Origin: Burkholderiales bacterium Ga0077543
Lineage (GTDB): Bacteria > Pseudomonadota > Gammaproteobacteria > Burkholderiales > Burkholderiaceae_C
DNA: 43,285 bases
Assembly: GCA_001464055.1 (NCBI GenBank)
Contig: LNET01000083.1
Coordinates: forward strand, 1-43,285
Direction of reading: 5' to 3'
The position numbers and the translations under genes were made by a program. Below are positions 17,227 through 23,461 of this stretch, one piece after another. Every line of letters begins with the position of its first letter. Position 1 is the first letter of the stretch. Below the pieces are notes generated by a model that saw nothing but the letters and a program-made list of their open reading frames with translations, was not told the DNA's origin and did not search any database.

Positions 17227-18345
17227 TCAGCGCAGGGCCACGGCCGCCGATGCAGGCTCTGCAGGGGGCCTGACCACAGGGCCCCGCAGTTCGGGGTGTC
17301 CACCCTCTTCCAGCATGCGCTGCCCATACAAGGGCTTGTACACACCCTTGTGACAGGTCAGGCAGCCCACCTTGGGCCCGTCGCCCTCGGCGCTGAGGCG
17401 GAACTTCGGCAGCAACGGCGCAATCGGGTTCAGGTAGTTGACGTTGAGGTCCCGGACCATGCGGATGCCGTACCAGGCCGTGACGCGCTGGGGTGAGCTC
17501 TGGTCCCAGGCCGCCAGGGAACGTGTGTTGTGGCAGAAACTGCAGTTCACGCCCAGAGACTGGCTCATGTAGATCATCAGCCCGTAGCTGAATTCGGCCT
17601 GGCGAATGGACTGGCGATTGCCCGTGGGCAGGGCCGTGACTCCCTGAACCCTGATGTTGGGCGCTTCGGTGTTCAGGTAGGTCGACAGCGGGTCGTACGG
17701 CAGCGAACTGTTGCCGACGGCCTGGACTCCGGCGATGTTCTGCTCGAAGCGATTGCCGATGATGTTCTGCATGTTCTCGCCTTCGCCCGGGTGGCGAAAC
17801 CAGTCCCCCGACGGCACGGCCTGACCACGATGACAGGTCCAGCAGGTGACACCCGTGTCGGCCACATGCGTCTTCCACTGGGTGTTGATGTCCCGGGTCA
17901 TCTGAAGCATTCGACGGGACACGACCTTGGGGTACTTCTCGTCCGAGGCCAGGTCATTGGGGTTGTGGCAGAACTCGCAACCCTGTTCAGGCGCAACCCA
18001 GGTCGACATGGCCTGCATCAGACGCGAAAACTCGAGCACGTTCAGGTCGGTCAGCACCTGCACGTTCTTGTGAACTTCGCCGACCATCGGTGCCTCGGGG
18101 TCGGGTTCGTCGACCGGCTCGGCCTCGGGGATCTTGTTGTCGGCGACGACTTGGGCGGCGTAGCCGCTGTCATAGATCTGAAGCATTCCCGTGCCGCGGT
18201 GGCCGCTTTGAATGCTGTCGGGTCTCTCGCATCCCGCGAGGCCGGCAAGGGCTGCGAGCATGACGCCCAGACCAAGCACCTTGGGCCAGTTTCGCCAGCG
18301 TCGAAGAGTTGAGTCTTCGTCGCAGTTGCCTTGTCTCGGGCTCAT
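17227..18345 (-). CDS. pufC: Photosynthetic reaction-centre tetraheme cytochrome c subunit
   Basis: 372 residues. A lipobox LAGC with Cys39 follows a hydrophobic signal (residues 21-38), so the protein should be a periplasmic lipoprotein. Four c-type heme sites are visible: CEFCH (123-127), CWTCH (168-172), CSFCH (268-272) and CLTCH (328-332). They are spaced as two pairs, with the helical methionine-ligand stretches RRMLQMTRDIN, YGLMIYMSQSLG and YGIRMVRDLN before hemes. The conserved WVAPEQGC and HVADTGVTC stretches confirm PufC rather than another tetraheme protein. It re-reduces the photo-oxidised special pair. No pufBALM gene is adjacent, so it is an orphan or second copy. It has its own promoter region carrying PpsR-type sites, and HiPIP lies immediately upstream. 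Confidence 0.95.
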   Translation of the reverse strand: MSPRQGNCDEDSTLRRWRNWPKVLGLGVMLAALAGLAGCERPDSIQSGHRGTGMLQIYDSGYAAQVVADNKIPEAEPVDEPDPEAPMVGEVHKNVQVLTDLNVLEFSRLMQAMSTWVAPEQGCEFCHNPNDLASDEKYPKVVSRRMLQMTRDINTQWKTHVADTGVTCWTCHRGQAVPSGDWFRHPGEGENMQNIIGNRFEQNIAGVQAVGNSSLPYDPLSTYLNTEAPNIRVQGVTALPTGNRQSIRQAEFSYGLMIYMSQSLGVNCSFCHNTRSLAAWDQSSPQRVTAWYGIRMVRDLNVNYLNPIAPLLPKFRLSAEGDGPKVGCLTCHKGVYKPLYGQRMLEEGGHPELRGPVVRPPAEPASAAVALR

Positions 18346-18415
18346 TTCGAATCCCCCGGCGACGGCTTGTCTTGACCGGTAGGAACGAACTGTTCTGCCA
18401 GGGTCAGTGCCGAAC

Positions 18416-18433
18416 TGTCATGTTAAATGGACA
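18416..18433. promoter_or_regulatory. PpsR/CrtJ-type site TGTC-N10-GACA, promoter-proximal copy
   Basis: Exact match to the consensus TGTC-N10-GACA bound by the PpsR/CrtJ photosynthesis repressor family. It covers the proposed -10 of the pufC promoter, so binding would block transcription. Identification rests on the published consensus; no ppsR gene is in the window. Confidence 0.68.
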
Positions 18434-18447
18434 TTGACAAATGTCAA
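18420..18447 (-). promoter_or_regulatory. Candidate pufC promoter (TTGACA-16-TAACAT)
   Basis: On the minus strand, -35 TTGACA is at 18447-18442 and -10 TAACAT at 18425-18420, with a 16-bp spacer. The predicted start near 18413 leaves a leader of about 70 nt before the pufC ATG, which has a GGGGGA purine run upstream. The stretch is markedly AT-rich compared with its surroundings. Confidence 0.55.
18434..18447. promoter_or_regulatory. 14-bp perfect palindrome TTGACA-AA-TGTCAA (Fnr/Crp-like)
   Basis: The half-sites TTGAC-N4-GTCAA resemble FNR/CRP-superfamily boxes (FNR: TTGAT-N4-ATCAA; NnrR/Dnr-like variants are looser). It lies between and overlaps the two TGTC-N10-GACA elements and includes the -35 hexamer. 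It may be a second, oxygen-linked operator, or just a by-product of the overlapping PpsR half-sites. Confidence 0.45.
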
Positions 18448-18459
18448 TCGAACTTGACA
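18442..18459. promoter_or_regulatory. PpsR/CrtJ-type site TGTC-N10-GACA, distal copy
   Basis: Second exact match, with extended arms TGTCA-N8-TGACA. It covers the -35 hexamer of the proposed pufC promoter. Its start is 26 bp from the start of the other site; paired sites are typical of PpsR/CrtJ-regulated promoters. Confidence 0.7.
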
Positions 18460-18494
18460 GAAAAAGCGTAACTCCAGCGTCATTCCAATGCTCA

Positions 18495-18527
18495 GTTGGC
18501 GGCCCTGTGATCGCCTGACCCGCCAAC
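18495..18527 (-). terminator. Stem-loop between HiPIP gene and pufC
   Basis: Perfect 8-bp arms GTTGGCGG / CCGCCAAC with a 17-nt loop, starting 14 nt after the HiPIP stop codon. There is no T-run directly after it; the first one (five T) is about 30 nt further on. It may be a weak terminator or an mRNA 3'-end stabiliser separating the HiPIP transcript from pufC. Confidence 0.4.
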
Positions 18528-18540
18528 CGTACGGACTGAC

Positions 18541-18876
18541 TTAAGCCGCACCCTTGACCTTGAAGTTCCGGCACCATCCGTCCTTGTGGACCAGGCGCCC
18601 GCCAAAGAAGGAACACGGCCCCCAATCGGCGTTAGGCGCACCCGAATACAACTGGCAGGTGCTGCACTTCTGCTCGGGGGTATGGCGCGGAAAGCGCTTC
18701 TTGTCGACCTTCGTCGTATCAAGGCGAAACCCCATGCTTCGCGCATAGGCATCGGCTTCGGTCAGTTTCTCGGTGGATACCGGTCCCGTCGCAACGGCAC
18801 GGCCTGCAGCCAGTGCAGAAGTGACACCAACGAGATGCAAAACAAAAACGCGCCGACCTGAAATTGGCATGCCCAT
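18541..18876 (-). CDS. hip: High-potential iron-sulfur protein (HiPIP)
   Basis: 111 residues from the ATG at 18876, chosen for GGAG 5 nt upstream; the longer open frame further upstream has no family match. Residues 1-29 form a Tat-type signal with twin arginines at 8-9 (GRRVFVLHL). The mature part has the four cluster cysteines C71, C74, C88 and C102 (CSTC, then GPC, then GWC), the HiPIP spacing for one [4Fe-4S] cluster. HiPIPs are periplasmic one-electron carriers that donate to the reaction-centre cytochrome in several purple bacteria, which fits pufC immediately downstream. It is the last gene of the four-gene group 21013-18541. Confidence 0.94.
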   Translation of the reverse strand: MGMPISGRRVFVLHLVGVTSALAAGRAVATGPVSTEKLTEADAYARSMGFRLDTTKVDKKRFPRHTPEQKCSTCQLYSGAPNADWGPCSFFGGRLVHKDGWCRNFKVKGAA

Positions 18877-18916
18877 GAAGTCTCCGAAAGAATTGTGTGT
18901 GGTGAATAAGCTGAAG

Positions 18917-19447
18917 TTACGGCGCGGAACGCACCAGTCGGACGAACAGCGAGGCTTCATTCGCCACTTGACGAATGCCGCCAAGGTCGAAATCCATTGA
19001 ATAGACCTGGCCCTTATCCTGCAAACTGGCAGTGCTCGTCCAGAACAGCGCGGATGGCGTATCAGGGAATACCTGGAGATTGATTCGAGGCCCGGTGCAT
19101 TGCCGTTCGGACACCGTGGCCAATTCGCGCAGACTGGGCACACGCCAGTCGTTGTAGAAATTCGAACCAGACCGGTTCACCCGTTCGGCAGCGGCCAGAC
19201 CGTCCTGCCAATTCAGCCGCACGGCTTCGCCAGAACAGCGCTTGCCTGTCCAGGCCTGACCCAGCGGGCAACGCATCCACATCAGCTGTGTCAACTGGTC
19301 GACGGTCGTTCCGTCGTCTTCGGCCACGAACCGCGACGTGGGAGAAGACGCCTTGATGATGTCGGCGCTGCAGTGCTGCTGGGCTCCGGACTGGGCTGTA
19401 ATGCCCAGCCCGAAGACCAGCAGAAACACCAGCTGAAGTTTCAGCAT
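18917..19447 (-). CDS. Exported DUF1566 (Lcl-like) protein
   Basis: 176 residues with a Sec signal peptide (residues 1-23, ending near AQSGAQQ). The DUF1566 pattern is clear: LTQLMWMRC at about 52-60, LNWQDGLAAAE, NDWRVPSLREL at about 99-109, FWTSTA at about 135-140 and a C-terminal LFVRLVRS. Four cysteines after the signal (C26, C60, C71, C117) could form disulfides in the periplasm. The domain is common in surface and exported proteins; no enzymatic role is established. It sits between a cytochrome c gene (19 bp upstream) and HiPIP (40 bp downstream), in the same operon. Confidence 0.82.
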   Translation of the reverse strand: MLKLQLVFLLVFGLGITAQSGAQQHCSADIIKASSPTSRFVAEDDGTTVDQLTQLMWMRCPLGQAWTGKRCSGEAVRLNWQDGLAAAERVNRSGSNFYNDWRVPSLRELATVSERQCTGPRINLQVFPDTPSALFWTSTASLQDKGQVYSMDFDLGGIRQVANEASLFVRLVRSAP

Positions 19448-19466
19448 GTAAGGCAGAACCCGTTGT

Positions 19467-19979
19467 CTACTTGTCGAACCCGATCCCAGTGCCCTTCGCG
19501 GCGAAACCGCGGGCGGTATTGGGTTGAGGGGCTGCGGTCTGCCGCGTCACCAGACCGGTTTCGATCGGCACGCCGCGGTGAAGGTAGAAGGAGTAAGCCT
19601 CCAGTGCCGTCATGTCGTCGCTGTTGACGTCGATCGCCTTTCCGCCTTGCGGGTTCTCGATGCACCAGTTCACCATCGACCGGTAGGTCACCACCTTGTT
19701 GAACATGGGCAGGAACTTGGGGAAAGTCTGCGGGTTCGTGGCCGCCGCGTCAGGGTGGCAGTTGGCGCAGGAAAGACCGTTGTTGGCCATGTCGGCCCTT
19801 CCACCATGCCACATGTCGAAGCCACGGCTGACGGAGGCCAGAAGCTTGTCGTCCTTCACCTTCAGTTCAGCCGGGGTGAAAGGCTCACGTGCAGTCGCCG
19901 GGGCCAGGGTCGCCAGAACTGCCAGAGCCACTGCGGGAGCAGCCAGCAGCTTGAGCAGGCGCTTGTTGGATTGAATCAT
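19467..19979 (-). CDS. Periplasmic monoheme cytochrome c, SoxA-like
   Basis: 170 residues. A signal peptide (MIQSNKRLLK then a hydrophobic run to ATA at about 30) and one heme site, CANCH, at 71-75. The surrounding NNGLSCANCHPDAAATNPQTFPKF and the later MVNWCIENPQGGKAI with an extra cysteine (C106) recall SoxA-related cytochromes of sulfur oxidation; the exact subfamily is uncertain. AGGAGA lies 7 nt before the ATG. It starts 14 bp after the metallophosphoesterase stop. I infer a periplasmic electron carrier feeding HiPIP or PufC; no soxB, soxX, soxY or soxZ is present here. Confidence 0.8.
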   Translation of the reverse strand: MIQSNKRLLKLLAAPAVALAVLATLAPATAREPFTPAELKVKDDKLLASVSRGFDMWHGGRADMANNGLSCANCHPDAAATNPQTFPKFLPMFNKVVTYRSMVNWCIENPQGGKAIDVNSDDMTALEAYSFYLHRGVPIETGLVTRQTAAPQPNTARGFAAKGTGIGFDK

Positions 19980-19993
19980 GCCGTTGTCTCCTG

Positions 19994-21013
19994 TCAGACC
20001 TTGAAACCGTTCTTGATCGCCGGCGGCAGCGAGTCCGCGAAAGGCTGGTACTGCACGAAGCCGCCACCTCGGGCGTCCACGGCAACATAGGCCGTGCCCA
20101 TGCCGTCAGCCATGTTCGAGGGATCGGCCCGGAACTGCTGGAACTCGGGGTAGGGCAAGGCCACTGGCGGATAGGGCCAGGGCCACGAAGTGCTCATGGT
20201 GCCGATCGAGGTCAGGTTTCCGATCTTGTTGTAGACGGTGTGATGTACGTGGCCATGAAACGCCATCACGTTGACGAACTTGCCCAGGATGTCGCGCACT
20301 TCGCGCGAGTCCGACACCTGGAAGTTCCAGCGCGGGTAGTAGTCCCACAGCGGTGAATGCGTGAAGATCACGACTGGCGTGTCAGGTGAGATGTTGGCCA
20401 CGTCCTTGCGCAGCCACTCGAGTTGCTTCTCATGCACGCCCCAGACACCGGGCACCGGGCTGGCCAGGGGCATGAACCAGTCGCGCCGCTGCTCGGGGGT
20501 CAGCTTCGCCTCGGTCCAGAAGTCGGGCACCAGGATCGAATTCAGGCCGATGAAGTGCACACCCTTCTGCGTGAACGACCAGGTCTCGGCCCCGAAGTTC
20601 GCGCGATAGGCAGCGCCCATGTCCAGGTACCAGTCGTGCTCGCCGGGAATCACGCGCAGCGGTGCTTTCAGTTTGGAAAGGATCCGCTTGCCCTTGGCCA
20701 GCTGGTCGGCCGTGCCGTGGTGGGAGACGTCTCCCGTCACGAGCACGAAGTCGGGCTGCGTGGTCATGGCATTGACCTGTGCCACGGCGTCTTCGAGATG
20801 CCGGTCAAACACATGGTCAGCCGGACTGTAGAGGTGGGGGTCGCTGATGATGGCGAAGCGGAATGGCGTCACGGCACGCCTTCCGGTCTGCGCCGACACC
20901 ACATCGACCACCCCCAGATTCACGCCCACGGCCTGGGCCACGAAAGTCGACAGGCCGGCCTTGCCGGTCAGCCCCAGGAATTTTCTTCTTTGTGAGTCGT
21001 TTCGATCAGTCAT
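19994..21013 (-). CDS. Tat-exported calcineurin-like metallophosphoesterase
   Basis: 339 residues from the ATG at 21013, which has AGGAGA 6 nt upstream; the open frame upstream of it is not family-like. A twin-arginine signal QRRKFLGLTG at 8-17. Metallophosphoesterase motifs in order: SDPHLY (Asp58, His60), VTGDVSHHG (93-100), PGEHD (123-127), FTHSPLW and FHGHVHH. In the third motif Glu replaces the usual Asn of GNHD, so metal binding may differ. It is the first gene of the operon leading to cytochrome c, DUF1566 and HiPIP. The substrate is unknown; a periplasmic phosphoesterase is the safe call. Confidence 0.88.
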   Translation of the reverse strand: MTDRNDSQRRKFLGLTGKAGLSTFVAQAVGVNLGVVDVVSAQTGRRAVTPFRFAIISDPHLYSPADHVFDRHLEDAVAQVNAMTTQPDFVLVTGDVSHHGTADQLAKGKRILSKLKAPLRVIPGEHDWYLDMGAAYRANFGAETWSFTQKGVHFIGLNSILVPDFWTEAKLTPEQRRDWFMPLASPVPGVWGVHEKQLEWLRKDVANISPDTPVVIFTHSPLWDYYPRWNFQVSDSREVRDILGKFVNVMAFHGHVHHTVYNKIGNLTSIGTMSTSWPWPYPPVALPYPEFQQFRADPSNMADGMGTAYVAVDARGGGFVQYQPFADSLPPAIKNGFKV

Positions 21014-21364
21014 CGCTTGTCTCCTATGGTTCCACTGCAAACACACGGCGAAGAATCGTCCGCCGCGCTGTACTGCTGGACACGGCGCAAGCCGCCGGTC
21101 AAAAGAATCAGGGTATTCCGCAATACAACACTGCGGTCGCGCAACGCAGGGTCTGAACTGATTGCGAGAAATGCATGCATCAGACGACTGCCGGCTGTAA
21201 GGAAATTCGCTCGAGTGGCCTGGCCTCTTTCGGGTTTGCCTTGGGCGTGCGCTTGTCTCTTTCGGCGCATGCTCAATGTACGCAGCGCATCGAACAAAAT
21301 GAAATTGAACGTTTTGTGCCTGATAACGCGCTATGCCAATATCGTCGTAAAGGAAGCCAGTTCC
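21014..21364. promoter_or_regulatory. 351-bp divergent regulatory region (phosphoesterase operon / LysR gene)
   Basis: Non-coding gap between two divergent genes, with lower GC than its neighbours. The best dyad is GTATT-CCGC-AATAC at 21113-21126, about 100 bp upstream of the phosphoesterase start, a plausible LysR-type operator. ATGCATGCAT at 21171-21180 is self-complementary. A TTGAAC (21305-21310) could be a -35 for the LysR gene, without a convincing -10. No TGT-N12-ACA (PpsR-type) match was found here when I checked each TGT. Confidence 0.45.
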
Positions 21365-22336
21365 ATGTCCCTTGCAAAAAGTGCTTCGCTGAAGCAGGTG
21401 AGCACCTTCCGCACCGTGGCGCGCCTGGGCAGCGTTTCGCTGGCTGCAGAAGAACTGCATCTGAGCCAGTCGGCGGTGTCGATCCAGATCGGCGCACTGG
21501 AAGCCGCCGCAGGAACCGCATTGATCGAACGGACCGGACGCGGCGTGCGCGTTACCGAGGCTGGCTCGCTGCTCCTGGGCTATGCCGACCGTTTGATGGC
21601 GCTGTGGAACGAAACCAGTGACGAGATGGCGACCCTGCTCGGCGACTTCAGCGGCACGCTGCGAGTCGGCGCCGTGACCACGGCCGAGCATTGGCTGCCG
21701 CGACTGCTGGTGCGATTCATCGACCAGAACCCGAAGGTCAACGTCCGCCTGTTTGCCTGTAATCGGGACGAGATCGTGCGCCACCTTGCTGTCCACGACA
21801 TCGACCTCGCGGTGATGGGCCGCCCGCCCACCGAATTGCAGGTCGATGCCCGGGTGATCGGCGAGAACCCGCTGGCCTTCGTGGCGGCGCCATCACACCC
21901 TCTCGCGAGCATGCCGCGCCTGACCCTGGCCAGACTCTCCGAAGTTCCGTTGCTGGTACGTGAGCGAGGTTCGGGTACGCGCACCGCAGTCGAGCGCCTG
22001 CTCAAGAGCGCCGGCCTTCGGCTGCGCATCGGGTCGGAGCTCTCCAGCAACGAAGCCATCAAGCAGATGTGCGTGGCCGGATTCGCCCCGGCCTACCTGT
22101 CGATGCTGACCTGCCCGCTGGAACTGGACGCCGGCCTGTTGCGTGTGCTGCCCATGCCGAACAACCCGAGCCTGAGCCATTGGCATGCGGTGCGCAGGAG
22201 TGGCCAGCCCGTGCCGAAAGTGGCCCTGGCTTTCGAGGAGTTCCTCGTGCACGCCGGCGGAGGGGAAATCCTGAGCCCGATTCGCCAGCATCTGCCCAGC
22301 GCGCTGTGCCCCAGGAGGGCAAAATCCTCGGTATGA
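21365..22336 (+). CDS. LysR-family transcriptional regulator, CbbR-type
   Basis: 323 residues from the ATG at 21365 (AAGGAAG upstream); the same frame is open further upstream but without family similarity. The N-terminal winged HTH is at about 10-67 ([22 protein letters not shown]). The effector domain has [30 protein letters not shown] and [17 protein letters not shown], a set of motifs typical of CbbR, the regulator of Calvin-cycle operons. It is divergent from the phosphoesterase-cytochrome-HiPIP operon, which it may control. Its stop codon overlaps the moaA start (ATGA). No cbb genes are in the window. Confidence 0.88.
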   Translation: MSLAKSASLKQVSTFRTVARLGSVSLAAEELHLSQSAVSIQIGALEAAAGTALIERTGRGVRVTEAGSLLLGYADRLMALWNETSDEMATLLGDFSGTLRVGAVTTAEHWLPRLLVRFIDQNPKVNVRLFACNRDEIVRHLAVHDIDLAVMGRPPTELQVDARVIGENPLAFVAAPSHPLASMPRLTLARLSEVPLLVRERGSGTRTAVERLLKSAGLRLRIGSELSSNEAIKQMCVAGFAPAYLSMLTCPLELDAGLLRVLPMPNNPSLSHWHAVRRSGQPVPKVALAFEEFLVHAGGGEILSPIRQHLPSALCPRRAKSSV

Positions 22337-23457
22337 CCGACCTTGTGATTCCCCTGGCCGACCTGCGCTATGCCGCCCTGGTGCCGACCGTGCCCTCCGA
22401 ACTCAGTCCCGCCACGGGCCTGCTATCCGACCGACTGGGGCGGCCGTTGCGGGATCTGCGCATATCCGTCACCGACCGTTGCAACTTTCGATGCAGCTAT
22501 TGCATGCCGAAGGAAGTGTTCGACAGCCAGTACAAGTTTCTGCCCCAGACCTCGCTGCTGTCGTTCGAGGAGATCACCCGCTGCGCCCGCTTGTTTGCTG
22601 CCCATGGCGTCGCCAAGCTGCGCCTGACTGGGGGTGAGCCCTTGTTGCGCAAGCACATCGAAGTCCTGGTGGCGCAGTTGAGCACGCTGCGCACGCCCGA
22701 AGGCCGGGCCCTGGACATCACGCTCACGACCAACGGGTCACTGCTGACGCGCAAGGCGCAGGCGCTGCGGGACGCCGGCCTGCAGCGCGTCACGGTCAGC
22801 CTGGACGCGCTGGACGACGCCATCTTCAAGCGCATGAACGATGTCGACTTTCCGGTGGCCGACGTGCTGGAAGGCATCCAGACGGCCCTGCGCGCGGGCC
22901 TGGCGCCCGTGAAGGTGAATATGGTGGTCAAGCGCGGCACCAACGACGACCAGATCGTTCCCCTGGCGCGCCACATCCGCGAACATTGCGGCCCGGGGGT
23001 GGTCCTGCGCTTCATCGAGTACATGGACGTGGGCGCCACCAATGGCTGGCGCATGAACGAGGTGCTGCCCTCGGCCCAGGTGCGCCAGCGCCTGCACGAA
23101 GCCTTCCCGCTGCTGCCGCTGGACCCTTCGGCACCGGGCGAAACCGCCGAACGCTGGCGCTATGCCGACGGCGCGGGCGAGGTGGGCTTCATCAGCAGCG
23201 TCACCCAGGCGTTCTGCGGCGAATGCAATCGCGCGCGCCTGTCCACGGAAGGCAAGCTGTTCCTGTGCCTCTTCGCCAGCCGCGGACATGACCTGCGCGC
23301 GCTGCTGCGCGGCGGCCACAGCGACGAGCAGATCAGCAGTGCGATCGGCCTGATCTGGGCCGGCCGTGACGACCGCTACTCGGAACTGCGCAGCAACGGT
23401 ACTGCGGCCATCCCCAGCGGCGAGCGCCGCGTGGAAATGCACTACATCGGGGGCTGA
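22333..23457 (+). CDS. moaA: GTP 3',8-cyclase (molybdenum cofactor synthesis)
   Basis: 374 residues from the ATG at 22333, overlapping the LysR stop by 4 nt. A radical-SAM enzyme: the first cluster ligands C50, C54 and C57 (CNFRCSYC), then [11 protein letters not shown], and a second cluster with C295, C298 and C312 ([18 protein letters not shown]). The protein ends in the functional Gly-Gly (YIGG). It converts GTP to the first cyclised intermediate of molybdopterin. The N-terminal extension of about 30 residues before [10 protein letters not shown] is longer than in E. coli. It converges on the RND permease gene with a 4-bp gap. Confidence 0.96.
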   Translation: MTDLVIPLADLRYAALVPTVPSELSPATGLLSDRLGRPLRDLRISVTDRCNFRCSYCMPKEVFDSQYKFLPQTSLLSFEEITRCARLFAAHGVAKLRLTGGEPLLRKHIEVLVAQLSTLRTPEGRALDITLTTNGSLLTRKAQALRDAGLQRVTVSLDALDDAIFKRMNDVDFPVADVLEGIQTALRAGLAPVKVNMVVKRGTNDDQIVPLARHIREHCGPGVVLRFIEYMDVGATNGWRMNEVLPSAQVRQRLHEAFPLLPLDPSAPGETAERWRYADGAGEVGFISSVTQAFCGECNRARLSTEGKLFLCLFASRGHDLRALLRGGHSDEQISSAIGLIWAGRDDRYSELRSNGTAAIPSGERRVEMHYIGG

Positions 23458-23461
23458 GGCT

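Noticed and set aside
18877..19143. N-terminal extension of the HiPIP frame to 200 residues
   Set aside because: The extra residues overlap the DUF1566 gene in another frame, lack family similarity, and the ATG at 18876 has a good ribosome-binding site and Tat signal.
21014..21364. PpsR-type sites controlling the phosphoesterase operon
   Set aside because: Each TGT in the gap was checked and none has ACA after 12 bases; PpsR-type sites appear only upstream of pufC.
21014..21796. Extended phosphoesterase frame and small open frames in the LysR gap
   Set aside because: They have no similarity, no ribosome-binding sites, and overlap the well-supported LysR gene.
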